From Flavivirga amylovorans (GTDB taxonomy: Bacteria; Bacteroidota; Bacteroidia; Flavobacteriales; Flavobacteriaceae): 64,000 nt of DNA. Made by a program: the position numbers and the translations under genes. The stretch is from the NCBI RefSeq assembly GCF_030540875.1, contig NZ_JAUOEM010000001.1, forward strand, positions 434,001 through 498,000, read 5' to 3'. The notes beneath the pieces are model-generated. The model saw nothing but the letters and a program-made list of their open reading frames with translations, did no database searches and had not been told where the DNA came from. Positions 34,984 to 44,469 of the stretch are shown one piece after another (the stretch's first letter is position 1; each line of letters opens with the position of its first letter).

Positions 34984-36792
34984 ATGAAATACTATTCAAT
35001 AAAGCTATGTGGCTTACTTTTTTTTATAATCTCTTCTTTGTCTAATGCTACTGAAGTTATTACTATCAATCATGAACATTCAGACATAACTTCCAAGGTA
35101 AGGGAAGCTATAGAAAACGTTACAGAGAAAGATATAAAAATAGTATTTGAAAAAGGTGTTTATACATTTTTACCAGATTATGCTTTAAGTAGACATTCAT
35201 TTATAACTAATCATGGTAATGGTTACAAAAGAGTTGCCTTTCGTTTTGAAGGGTTTGATTCAGTTACTATAGAAGGTAACGGTTCAGAATTTATATTTCA
35301 CGGTCGTATGGCTCCGTTTCAGTTTGAAGATTGTGGCAATATCAAGGTGTCTGGTATTACAATAGATTGGGATATTCCATTGATTTTTCAAGCAGAAGTA
35401 CTCAAGGTAGATGAAAATAATGGCTGGTTTGATTTGCGACCTCTAAAAGAAGGTTACAGTTGGAAATTTAAGGATAATCATATATCCTTCCCTGATATTG
35501 ATGGCTTTAATTTTCATGAATTTGGTCATACCCATTGTTTTGATCCTAAAACTAAGTCTACATTTCATGGAGCTAATGGTCTTCACTTAAACCCAAATCG
35601 CGTAGAAAAATTAAGTAACGGTACTTATCGGTTTCATGAAAAGTTGAAACATTACCCCCCCGTAGGTTGTATTGTAGCTGCTAAAGGAGAAAAAGAACTT
35701 AATAGATATGCGCCTGCTTTTCAAACACAGAATTGTAAAAACGTAAACTATGATAAAATTATTATACACCATGCTTTGGGTATGGGGTTTTTATTTGAGC
35801 GCACAGAGAATATAACCATATCTAACGGTGGTGTTTATACAAGAGATGGTTCGGATAGGTATATTTCAAGTACTGCTGATGCTACACATTTTGCCAATTG
35901 TAAAGGCGATATTTTAATTGAAAATTGTAGGATAGAAGGTATGCTAGATGATGGCACAAATGTTCACGGAACTTATGTGAAAGTGGATAAAGTAGTAAAT
36001 GAAAATACTGTTATTGTAGAATTACACCATTTTGAACAAGCTGGATTTCAGTTTGCAGACTCTGGAGATGAAGTATGGTTTGTACAAAAGCCAAACCCTA
36101 ACCGAGGTGAAGTTAATACAGTTAAGTCCGTTAAATTCATTAATGATACATTTTCAAAAATTACTTTTAAAGAGGTCATTCCTACCACATTAAAAAAGGG
36201 CGATATACTTGAGAACAAAACATGGAATCCAAATTATACAATAAGAGGTTGTAAAATAAGTAAGCATAGAGCCAGAAACTTGATGTTAAAAACACCACTT
36301 AAAATTGTAGTTGAGGGTAATTATTTCTCATCAGATATGTCAGCAATTGGGTTTAGGGGAGAAACGTATAATTGGTATGAATCTGGAGCGGTACAAGATG
36401 TTGTAATAAGAAATAACCATTTTGAATATTGTGTGCATGGTAATCATGATTTACCCGTTTTATGGATTTCTCCCAAATTGAATCGTTCTTTTGACAGAAC
36501 TATCACATATGATAGAAATATTGTGTTTGAGGATAATATCATAGAAACTTTTGGGGATAGGATTGTAACTGCAGAACAAGTAGACGGGTTAATATTCAGA
36601 AATAATACAATTAAACAAACTGACAACGCAAAAAAAATTCATAATAGTAAACCTATGTTTGAATTTAAAAATTGTAAAAATGTTATTGTTTCAGGAAATA
36701 GGTACATAGGTGCAAACACCCAAATTTTGAAAACAGATAAGGCCTCTGAAACACATTTAAAATTTAAAAGAAACAAAGGTCTTAAACTATAA
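34984..36792 (+). CDS. GH110 alpha-1,3-galactosidase
   Basis: A 602-residue protein with a Sec signal (ends 'SSLSNA'). Length, parallel-beta-helix repeats ('CGNIKVSGITIDW', 'ENITISNGGVYTRD', 'VVIRNNHFEY') and the signature region 'ADATHFANCKGDILIENC' followed by 'DDGTNVHGTYVKV' match family GH110. Known GH110 enzymes are inverting exo-alpha-1,3-galactosidases acting on blood-group B or linear alpha-1,3-galactosides. Marine members have been shown to act on fragments of lambda-carrageenan-like galactans. Here it heads the catabolic run and should remove terminal alpha-1,3-Gal in the periplasm. Exact substrate and sulfation tolerance are unknown. Confidence 0.9.
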   Translation: MKYYSIKLCGLLFFIISSLSNATEVITINHEHSDITSKVREAIENVTEKDIKIVFEKGVYTFLPDYALSRHSFITNHGNGYKRVAFRFEGFDSVTIEGNGSEFIFHGRMAPFQFEDCGNIKVSGITIDWDIPLIFQAEVLKVDENNGWFDLRPLKEGYSWKFKDNHISFPDIDGFNFHEFGHTHCFDPKTKSTFHGANGLHLNPNRVEKLSNGTYRFHEKLKHYPPVGCIVAAKGEKELNRYAPAFQTQNCKNVNYDKIIIHHALGMGFLFERTENITISNGGVYTRDGSDRYISSTADATHFANCKGDILIENCRIEGMLDDGTNVHGTYVKVDKVVNENTVIVELHHFEQAGFQFADSGDEVWFVQKPNPNRGEVNTVKSVKFINDTFSKITFKEVIPTTLKKGDILENKTWNPNYTIRGCKISKHRARNLMLKTPLKIVVEGNYFSSDMSAIGFRGETYNWYESGAVQDVVIRNNHFEYCVHGNHDLPVLWISPKLNRSFDRTITYDRNIVFEDNIIETFGDRIVTAEQVDGLIFRNNTIKQTDNAKKIHNSKPMFEFKNCKNVIVSGNRYIGANTQILKTDKASETHLKFKRNKGLKL

Positions 36793-36822
36793 ATATTTAT
36801 AACAACCATTAACAATTTTAAC

Positions 36823-38118
36823 ATGTTAAAAATCAATAAATCAACTATTTTAGTATGTGCAATTTTAATTGCAATTGGCACGTCATGCTCTAAGCAAAAT
36901 AAACAAGTCGTAGAAGAAAGCAATAAAGTTGTTGCACAAACAGTAACAAATAAGCTTTCAGGACTTGCTCCAACACCTCCGATGGGCTGGAACAGTTGGA
37001 ATTGGTATGGGAAGCAAGATATAAATGAGAAAGCGGTTATGGGAACTATTGATGCCATGGCTAGTAATGGTTTACGAGATGCTGGATATAAATACGTTAT
37101 TGTTGATGGCGGGTGGCGTGATACAATACTAGGCCCTAAAGGAGAACTTTTAGTGCATAAAACTAAGTTCCCTAGAGGCATGAAGTTTTTAGCAGATTAT
37201 GCACACGCTAAAGGCATGAAGTTTGGTTTGCACGTCGTTCCAGGAACTCACGATTGTGGGGGAGATGAAGTAGGTGCATACAATAAAGAAGAAGTGCATT
37301 TAAAGCAATTTGTAGATTGGGAATTAGATTTTATAAAGTTAGACCTGTGCAGGTATAATTTAGATCCTTGTGAGCCTTGTACGCCTTACCGCAATTCCTG
37401 GACAGAGGAAACTATTGAGGACGTTTATAAAAAATGGAGTGGGCTTTTAGCAAACTGCGGTAGGGATATTACATTTAGTATTAGTGCCTACACCTTTAGG
37501 GATTGGTACCCAGAAACCTGTAATATGGCACGTACAACGGGAGATATAGAATCGCGCATACACAATGGTGCTTATTTTAATAGAGATACTAAAAAGCATT
37601 CGCACCTTAGTGTGTTAGATATTGCTGAAGTAAACAATCATTATGCAGACAAAGCAGGGAATGGGTATTGGAACGATCCAGATATGATGGTTACAGGAGA
37701 AAATGGCTTAAACGAAACCGAGCAAACATCACATTTTGCGCTTTGGTGTATGATGTCTTCGCCATTATTTATGGGAAGCGACCCTATAACTATAGGAGAT
37801 TTTGAAAAACAATTATTGATGAACAAAGAAATGGTAGCCATTAATCAAGACCCGTTGGAGCAAGGGCGTATTGTAAAACGTGACGGGATATCTCAAGTAT
37901 GGCATAAAAAATTAAAAGATGGCAAGTCTGCACTGTTGTTTTTAAGTTTAAAAGGTGGAAAATTAAAAGGTATAAGTTTTGATCTTCGAAAAATTGGATT
38001 CGATAAAAATGCCAAAATTAGAGATGTTATCAATCATAAAGATTTAAATATCAACAGAGATGTGATTTCGTTTCAGTTAAAAAAGCATGAGTCAAAAATG
38101 CTTGTACTTTCTAAATAA
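36823..38118 (+). CDS. GH27 alpha-galactosidase-like lipoprotein
   Basis: A 431-residue protein with lipoprotein signal 'IGTSC'. The catalytic barrel starts with 'APTPPMGWNSWNWYG', classical for GH27. The nucleophile region is 'DFIKLDLC' (Asp174) and a candidate acid/base Asp241 lies in 'RTTGDIESR'; a small beta domain closes the C-terminus. GH27 enzymes are retaining exo-acting alpha-galactosidases, alpha-N-acetylgalactosaminidases or beta-L-arabinopyranosidases. KLDLC in place of the usual KYDYC and the 'GTHDCGG' loop suggest adapted specificity. It follows GH110 by 30 bp, so both probably trim alpha-linked galactose from the same glycan. Confidence 0.9.
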   Translation: MLKINKSTILVCAILIAIGTSCSKQNKQVVEESNKVVAQTVTNKLSGLAPTPPMGWNSWNWYGKQDINEKAVMGTIDAMASNGLRDAGYKYVIVDGGWRDTILGPKGELLVHKTKFPRGMKFLADYAHAKGMKFGLHVVPGTHDCGGDEVGAYNKEEVHLKQFVDWELDFIKLDLCRYNLDPCEPCTPYRNSWTEETIEDVYKKWSGLLANCGRDITFSISAYTFRDWYPETCNMARTTGDIESRIHNGAYFNRDTKKHSHLSVLDIAEVNNHYADKAGNGYWNDPDMMVTGENGLNETEQTSHFALWCMMSSPLFMGSDPITIGDFEKQLLMNKEMVAINQDPLEQGRIVKRDGISQVWHKKLKDGKSALLFLSLKGGKLKGISFDLRKIGFDKNAKIRDVINHKDLNINRDVISFQLKKHESKMLVLSK

Positions 38119-38145
38119 AATAACGTTTCTAGTAAAACAAAACAA

Positions 38146-39717
38146 ATGAAATATAAAGTGTATACCCAATTGTTTCTTTATGCCTCATGCCTTTTTATAA
38201 TGGCTACAAGTTGTGCATCAAAAGAAAAAAAAGAAAATACTACAAATACGACTCAAACAGAATACGAGCAACCTAATATATTATTTTTTGTTGCAGATGA
38301 TGCCTCAATGAAAAGTTTTGGAGCCTATGGTTCTAAGTACATCAAAACACCTGCAATAGATGCATTGGCAAAAGAAGGCGCTACATTTACAAATGCATAC
38401 AACTGTAACCCCAAATGTGCACCAGCTAGAGCTTGTTTATTAACAGGCAAGTATAGTTGGCAGTTAAAAGAAGCCACAAACCATAACCCTTATTTTCCAG
38501 AAGAATTTAAATTTTACCCAGAACTATTAGGGCAACAAGCAGGCTATTTTACAGGTTTTACGGGGAAAGGTTGGGGGCCAGGTTTATATAAAGGAAAGCA
38601 TAATCCAGCTGGACCAGAGTTTAACAAGCATGAAAAGAAACCACCATTTAAAGGCATAAGTAAAAATGACTACGCTGCTAACTTTGCAGATTTCTTATCT
38701 CAAAAACCAGAAGGAAAACCATTTTGTTTTTGGTTTGGTGTATTTGAACCGCATAGACGTTATGAGTTAGATAGTTGGAAAAAAACAAGCAAACAATTAG
38801 CCGATGCAGATGTGCCTCCATTTTATCCAGATAACGAAACTGTTAGAGGAGATCTATTAGACTATGCAAATGAGGTAGAATGGTACGATACCCAAGTTGG
38901 TAGAGCCATAAAAATATTAGAAGAAAAAGGGTTGTTATACAATACATTAATTTTAATATCATCAGATCATGGTATGCCATTTCCACGTGTAAAGGGGCAA
39001 ATCTATGAAGAAGGGTTCCATGTGCCTTTAATTGCGTACTGGAAAGGTGTGATACAGCCAGGACGAAGCATTGATGACTTTGTGAATTTCCCAGATATAG
39101 CACCGACATTCATGGAGGTTGCAGGGTTAAAACCTCATGAGCAGATGACAGGAAATAGCATCTTAGAACTATTAAAATCAGATAAATCTGGACAAATAGA
39201 TGCTTCTAGAGATCATGTATTGCTAGGAAAAGAACGTCATGATGTAGGTAGAGCAGATGATGAAGGAACAGATTTGTCTTATCCAGTTAGAGCTATCAGA
39301 AATAAGGAATTCTTATATGTTCATAACATAAAACCAGAACGCTGGCCAGTAGGGAATCCGGAATACGGTTATTTAAACTGTGATGGTTCACCAACTAAAG
39401 AATATTTAACAGCTTTGAAACCAGATGATAAAGAATATCATTTTTATGAAATGAGTTTTGCTAAACGTGTCGAAGAAGAATTGTACAATATGCAAAACGA
39501 CCCACATTGCATGAACAATTTAGCGTTATCACCAGAATATAGTGACGTGAAACAAAAATTAAGGACTCAAATGGAAAAAGAGCTTATAGCTCAAGGAGAC
39601 CCTCGTATGCTAGGAAAAGGGAATGTTTTTGATGAATATCCTTATTTTGGTAAACGTCTAAATTATAAAACAGGAGAACGCTATTTAGTTCCCGATTCAG
39701 AAAAACCTAATAAATAG
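38146..39717 (+). CDS. S1-family sulfatase (lipoprotein)
   Basis: A 523-residue protein with lipoprotein signal 'IMATSC'. The S1 formylglycine sulfatase fold is clear: metal-binding 'ADDASMKSFG' near the N-terminus, the modification motif C-A-P-A-R at Cys91-Arg95 and 'DHGMPFPRVKG' later. The Ala at the fourth motif position is less common than Ser but within the CxPxR pattern accepted by formylglycine-generating enzyme. 'DDASM' replaces the usual DDxGYGD, so this is a distinct S1 subfamily from the other three in this locus. It should remove a sulfate ester from the PUL glycan. Confidence 0.9.
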   Translation: MKYKVYTQLFLYASCLFIMATSCASKEKKENTTNTTQTEYEQPNILFFVADDASMKSFGAYGSKYIKTPAIDALAKEGATFTNAYNCNPKCAPARACLLTGKYSWQLKEATNHNPYFPEEFKFYPELLGQQAGYFTGFTGKGWGPGLYKGKHNPAGPEFNKHEKKPPFKGISKNDYAANFADFLSQKPEGKPFCFWFGVFEPHRRYELDSWKKTSKQLADADVPPFYPDNETVRGDLLDYANEVEWYDTQVGRAIKILEEKGLLYNTLILISSDHGMPFPRVKGQIYEEGFHVPLIAYWKGVIQPGRSIDDFVNFPDIAPTFMEVAGLKPHEQMTGNSILELLKSDKSGQIDASRDHVLLGKERHDVGRADDEGTDLSYPVRAIRNKEFLYVHNIKPERWPVGNPEYGYLNCDGSPTKEYLTALKPDDKEYHFYEMSFAKRVEEELYNMQNDPHCMNNLALSPEYSDVKQKLRTQMEKELIAQGDPRMLGKGNVFDEYPYFGKRLNYKTGERYLVPDSEKPNK

Positions 39718-39749
39718 AATACAGAAAAATATCGTAAAAGTAACAAGAT

Positions 39750-41690
39750 ATGAAAAGAAGGAATTTTTTAAGGAATGTAGCAGGAGCAGCAGCGGCAACT
39801 ACTATAGTGCCTATTGCTTGTGTGTCTCCTGGTGAAAAGAACGAAAGTTACTTATCTAATAGAGAAAATGACCAATGGGAATCTCTAGGAACAGGAAAAC
39901 AAGAAATACCAGTAAGAAAAAAAACAGTTCAATATGATGTTGTAGTCATAGGAGCTGGTATGGGAGGGGTTCCTGCAGCTGTATCTGCTGCCAGAACTGG
40001 AGCTAAAACACTTTTAATAAACGATAGACCTGTATTAGGGGGGAATTCTTCAAGTGAAATTAGAGTAACTCTAAATGGTGTAAATCAATTAGAATCAACT
40101 AAATTACCTGAACGGGAGACTGGAATTTTTGAAGAAATTCAAATTGAAAATAGAGCCTATAATCAGCAAGAGTCCTATCCTGTTTGGGATCATGTCTTAT
40201 ATGACTATGTTACGAGAGAGCCTAACTTAACAGTCATGTTAAATACGCAGGCCATTGATGCCATCATGGATGGTGATGATAAAATTAAAGCAGCGCGTTG
40301 TTGGCAGTCTACTACCGAAATGGAATATATTGTAGAAGCGCCCTTGTTTTTGGATTGTTCTGGTGATGGATTAATGGCTGCTAAGGCAGGTGCATTATAC
40401 AGAACTGGTAGAGAAGGTAAGGCAGAATATGATGAGAAATATGCTCCAGATGAAGCAGATGGATGGCAAATGGGATCATCTATTTTAATGCAAGCCAAAG
40501 ATATGGGACGGCCTATGCCTTATAAAGCACCTTCATTTACTATTCCTTTTAAACATGAAGAAAGAGAAGGTAAAGAAAGACGTATCAAACAATATGTTGA
40601 TGGTTTTTGGTGGGTTGAGTTAGGAAGCGAATATGATATTATCGAAGACCAAGAAACAAATCGACATAAATTGATGGGCTATTTACATGGGGTTTGGGAC
40701 TATGTAAAGAACTCTGGAGAACACCCAGAATCAGCTAATTATGCACTTACATGGGTAGGGTCTTTTCCAGGTAGAAGAGAATCTAGACGCTTTATTGGTG
40801 ATTATGTATTATCTGAAAAAGATTTAACGGAATACAGACATTTTGAAGATGCTATTGGATATGGAGGATGGTCTTTAGATGAGCACAACCCTGGAGGAAT
40901 AGAAAGAATAGATTTACCTCCTAGTTATTTCCATCAAAAATTTAAAAAAATGTATGAGGTGCCTTTTAGATGTTTATATTCTAAAAACATTTCTAACTTA
41001 ATGTTTGCTGGTCGTAATGCTAGTTTAACACATATTGCATTGTCTTCTACAAGAATTCAAGGCACTTGTGCGCTTATGGGACAAGCTATTGGTACAGCTG
41101 CTGCCATGTGTGTAGAAAAAGGTATCCTGCCAAGAGAATTTGCTCAAAAACACATCAAAGAATTGCAAGAGCAATTGATGAGAGATGATGTTTATATTCC
41201 AAATGTAAAAGCAAATGATGCTAAAGATTTGGCTAAAAAAGCTAGCACGATTTTTGCCTCTTCTACAAAGACAGGCGATGTAAACTTATTGACAAACGGT
41301 GTTTCTAGAGATATTTTATATAGAAATGAAATCAATCACTGGCAATCTGAATCTTTACCTGCTCAATTACAAATGGAATGGGAAGCACCAATTGATTTGT
41401 CTAAAATTGAAATTAAGTGTGATACCAATCTTCAAAGAAAGATTATGATGCGTAAGCAACCTACACTTAAGCATCATACAACTCAAATTCCGCCTGAACT
41501 TCTAAAAACTTTAGATGCTGAAGTAAGAGTAGATGGTAAATGGGTAAAGGTTGGTGAAAAAGAAGACAATTTAAGGCGTTTAATCAAATTCCATTTCGAT
41601 TCTAAAAAGGTAACAGCTATAAGAATCAATATGAAGGAAACGTATGGACATGATACCGCCAAATTATTTGAAGTTCGTTGTTATTCATAA
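39750..41690 (+). CDS. Tat-exported FAD-dependent oxidoreductase
   Basis: A 646-residue protein beginning 'MKRRNFLR', a twin-arginine signal, with a possible lipobox Cys at 'IVPIAC'. The Rossmann FAD motif 'VIGAGMGGVPAA' (67-78) belongs to the FAD_oxidored (PF12831-like) group. A second nucleotide-binding text 'NLMFAGRNASLTHIALSSTR' lies near 425. The C-terminal ~130 residues look like a beta-sandwich (carbohydrate-binding-like). Proteins of this family are common in Bacteroidota glycan loci and their substrates are largely unknown. Tat export implies folding with FAD in the cytoplasm. Its stop (41690) directly abuts the ATG of the FMN-binding gene, indicating a functional pair. Confidence 0.85.
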   Translation: MKRRNFLRNVAGAAAATTIVPIACVSPGEKNESYLSNRENDQWESLGTGKQEIPVRKKTVQYDVVVIGAGMGGVPAAVSAARTGAKTLLINDRPVLGGNSSSEIRVTLNGVNQLESTKLPERETGIFEEIQIENRAYNQQESYPVWDHVLYDYVTREPNLTVMLNTQAIDAIMDGDDKIKAARCWQSTTEMEYIVEAPLFLDCSGDGLMAAKAGALYRTGREGKAEYDEKYAPDEADGWQMGSSILMQAKDMGRPMPYKAPSFTIPFKHEEREGKERRIKQYVDGFWWVELGSEYDIIEDQETNRHKLMGYLHGVWDYVKNSGEHPESANYALTWVGSFPGRRESRRFIGDYVLSEKDLTEYRHFEDAIGYGGWSLDEHNPGGIERIDLPPSYFHQKFKKMYEVPFRCLYSKNISNLMFAGRNASLTHIALSSTRIQGTCALMGQAIGTAAAMCVEKGILPREFAQKHIKELQEQLMRDDVYIPNVKANDAKDLAKKASTIFASSTKTGDVNLLTNGVSRDILYRNEINHWQSESLPAQLQMEWEAPIDLSKIEIKCDTNLQRKIMMRKQPTLKHHTTQIPPELLKTLDAEVRVDGKWVKVGEKEDNLRRLIKFHFDSKKVTAIRINMKETYGHDTAKLFEVRCYS

Positions 41691-42824
41691 ATGATTTCTA
41701 AAATCCAAATAATAGTTTTTCATAGTTTTATTCTTTTTGCTGCTTTTTTTTTATCAAAACAAAATATAGGTACTAAAAGAGATACAATTATAAAACACGA
41801 TGTTGCGGTATTACATCCAGGTATAGATAATACGAAACCAATACAGCAGACATTATTTGAAGTAGAAAAATCGTATGGTGGTGCTCGTATATTTTATGCT
41901 GAGGTAGAATCTGTTGTTTGTGGTAGTAAAGTGTGTAAAGTTATACCCATGCGTATCTATTGGGATGCACTAGGAAGGTATACACACTATGAGATAGCAA
42001 AAGGCTTTAATCTTGAAAAAGAAGAAGGGGAGCCTTTTGCAAAAGAAGACCATAATAAATTACATCAAATATTAAAGGATAGAAATTCCGTTTTAAAGGA
42101 GTATTATAAAGAAGAGTTGGTAAGTAAGGCAGATAATAATGCCGTTGATGCATTATCTGGTGCAACAATTAGCATAGACCCCAATGCAGTCGTTACAGGA
42201 GCTGTTTGGACCTGTTATACCTTATGGCATTGGGCAAATGGAAGTTTTGTTGAAAAAATAAGAGACATTACATCAAAAAAAAGCGATACTCAACTTTTGC
42301 TAAACTACTTAACTTATGGCGACAAGTATTACAGGGAATTAGCAATAGAAACATTCATAAAACGAAAAATTTATGATGATAATACTATTAAAAATGTTTT
42401 AAAGGCTGCAAACATAGAATCTATGTTACAGCCTATAACATTGGCTTATTTAGAACAATCTTCAGCAAAAAATTATTATAGCAACATTAATTCTTTTTTT
42501 GAATTTGCTGATGAGAAATTTCGTGTCACTATTTTAAATTCCTTATATAAAACAGCTTTTAAAGCACCTGAACCGTTTTACGATGCTTTTAGTGAACAGT
42601 TATTAATGACCAATAATTATCAAGAGATAAATCTTATTTTAGATTTGTTTAAGCTTAAAAAGCATAAATCATCTAAAGTCGTTAACGAAGTTTTAAAGCT
42701 CCTGGATCACAAGGAATTTTTAATTTCGAGAAGAGCTTATTGGTTTTTAAACAATATAACGTTAAGTAATAATCAAAAAACAAGGGTTCTTCAATTTCAA
42801 AAGAAATATAAGAGTAAACTATAA
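41691..42824 (+). CDS. Predicted flavinylated FMN-binding-domain protein with HEAT-like tail
   Basis: A 377-residue protein with an N-terminal hydrophobic signal/anchor. Residues about 65-185 resemble the FMN_bind domain of RnfG/NqrC. D-A-L-S-G-A-T-I-S (153-161) matches the flavin-transferase (ApbE) recognition pattern DxxSGATxS exactly, which predicts FMN covalently attached to Thr159. The remaining ~190 residues are helical and HEAT-like, ending without a membrane anchor. In known systems such domains shuttle electrons outside the cytoplasmic membrane. It abuts the FAD oxidoreductase gene with no gap, so it is the likely electron partner. No ApbE gene is in the window. Confidence 0.7.
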   Translation: MISKIQIIVFHSFILFAAFFLSKQNIGTKRDTIIKHDVAVLHPGIDNTKPIQQTLFEVEKSYGGARIFYAEVESVVCGSKVCKVIPMRIYWDALGRYTHYEIAKGFNLEKEEGEPFAKEDHNKLHQILKDRNSVLKEYYKEELVSKADNNAVDALSGATISIDPNAVVTGAVWTCYTLWHWANGSFVEKIRDITSKKSDTQLLLNYLTYGDKYYRELAIETFIKRKIYDDNTIKNVLKAANIESMLQPITLAYLEQSSAKNYYSNINSFFEFADEKFRVTILNSLYKTAFKAPEPFYDAFSEQLLMTNNYQEINLILDLFKLKKHKSSKVVNEVLKLLDHKEFLISRRAYWFLNNITLSNNQKTRVLQFQKKYKSKL

Positions 42825-42880
42825 GCTTAGTTAAGTTCATAAAATGAGTTCAATAATAATTATTAGAAAAAAGTAAAACC

Positions 42881-44314
42881 ATGATAACATTTTTAGTTTG
42901 TATAGCAGTTTTAATATTGGGTTATTTTATATATGGAAATTATGTTGAAAAACAATTTGGTATTGATGTTAACCGAAAAACACCTGCTATAACCAAACAA
43001 GACGGGGTAGACTATGTCCCATTAAAATTGGGTAAAATATTTTTAATTCAGTTTTTAAATATAGCTGGCTTAGGGCCAATCTTTGGTGCTATTGCTGGTG
43101 CATTATGGGGGCCAGTAGCGTTTTTATGGATAGTTTTTGGTTGTATTTTTGGCGGTGTTGTTCATGATTATTTTTCAGGAATGTTATCTATAAGACATGG
43201 AGGCGATAGTATTCCAGAAATTGTTGGTAAATATTTAGGAGGTGGCGTTAGGCAATTTATGCGTGTTTTTGCAGTAGTATTGCTTATTTTGGTAGGCGTA
43301 GTTTTTGTTAAAGGACCAGCTACTATTTTACAGGAATTAACAGGTGTAAATGTTTCTATTTTAATAGGTGCTATTTTTGTTTATTATTTATTGGCAACCA
43401 TGATTCCCATTGATAAACTCATTGGGAAAGTATATCCATTATTTGGAGCCTCTCTTTTAATTATGGCAATAGGGCTATTTGGTGGTTTATTATTTCAAGG
43501 CTATACTATTCCAGAACTTACGATATCAAATTTTGTTAATATGCACAGTTCGCCCGATAAATATCCCGTATTTCCATTAGTATTTATTACAATTGCTTGT
43601 GGTGCAATTTCTGGCTTTCACTCTACACAATCACCGCTAATGGCAAGATGTATTTCCAATGAAAAAGATGGCAAAAAAGTATTTATAGGCGCTATGATTA
43701 CTGAAGGTATTGTGGCCATGATTTGGGCAGCAGTCGCTATGGCATTTTTTGGAGGTGTTAAGCAATTGGGGGAGACCATGGCTATTGAAGGTCATAACGC
43801 AGCATGGGTAGTAAATATTATTTGCAATACCATGTTGGGGAAAGTTGGAGGTATTCTTGCAATTTTTGGAGTTGTCGCTGCCCCTATAACATCAGGAGAC
43901 ACCGCATTTAGAAGTGCACGATTAACGGTAGCTGATGCTTTTAACTTTAATCAAACCAAGTTAGCGAAGCGTTTGGTTATTACCGTTCCTATTTTTTTAA
44001 TTGCTCTGATTCTAACAAGAGTTGATTTTGCAATTATATGGAGGTATTTTGGTTGGTCTAACCAAATGTTGGCAACAGTTGTATTATGGGCTGCAGCAGT
44101 GTATATGAAACAACAAGGAAAAAAGTCATTATTTATTTTAATTCCTGCTGCATTTATGACGGTTGTTGTGGTAACTTATATATTAGTAGCACCAGAAGGT
44201 TTTCAGTTGCCATATGTCTTATCATGTATTATAGGTGTAGTTATAGCTCTTACTTTATCGGTTTGGTTTTTAATGGCTAAAAATGTTAGTGAATTATCAT
44301 TAAAAACAAAATAA
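42881..44314 (+). CDS. cstA: CstA-family permease (short form)
   Basis: A 477-residue multi-spanning protein. 'LNIAGLGPIFGAIAGALWGP' and 'DYFSGMLSIRHGGDSIPE' are hallmark CstA sequences; about 12-14 hydrophobic segments are visible. It lacks the long C-terminal part of E. coli CstA (701 residues) and belongs to the short class usual in Bacteroidota. CstA proteins transport pyruvate or small peptides. Inside a glycan locus that also encodes pyruvate-releasing enzymes, a role in handling pyruvate or another small organic acid is plausible. It lies 56 bp after the FMN-binding gene. Confidence 0.88.
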   Translation: MITFLVCIAVLILGYFIYGNYVEKQFGIDVNRKTPAITKQDGVDYVPLKLGKIFLIQFLNIAGLGPIFGAIAGALWGPVAFLWIVFGCIFGGVVHDYFSGMLSIRHGGDSIPEIVGKYLGGGVRQFMRVFAVVLLILVGVVFVKGPATILQELTGVNVSILIGAIFVYYLLATMIPIDKLIGKVYPLFGASLLIMAIGLFGGLLFQGYTIPELTISNFVNMHSSPDKYPVFPLVFITIACGAISGFHSTQSPLMARCISNEKDGKKVFIGAMITEGIVAMIWAAVAMAFFGGVKQLGETMAIEGHNAAWVVNIICNTMLGKVGGILAIFGVVAAPITSGDTAFRSARLTVADAFNFNQTKLAKRLVITVPIFLIALILTRVDFAIIWRYFGWSNQMLATVVLWAAAVYMKQQGKKSLFILIPAAFMTVVVVTYILVAPEGFQLPYVLSCIIGVVIALTLSVWFLMAKNVSELSLKTK

Positions 44315-44469
44315 AACTAAATCATAATTAGAGTTGGTTATATATTAATTTCTCATTAAACTCATGTTAGTCAACCAGAAAAGTATATATAGTATCAATA
44401 TTCAATAATTTTAACCTAGAATAACATCTCAATTTCCCATAACATTGTATAATCTTTAAAACACAAACC

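Noticed and set aside
36639-37181. 180-codon minus-strand frame opposite GH110/GH27
   Set aside because: It is a shadow of two well-supported plus-strand enzymes; its composition follows their complementary codons.
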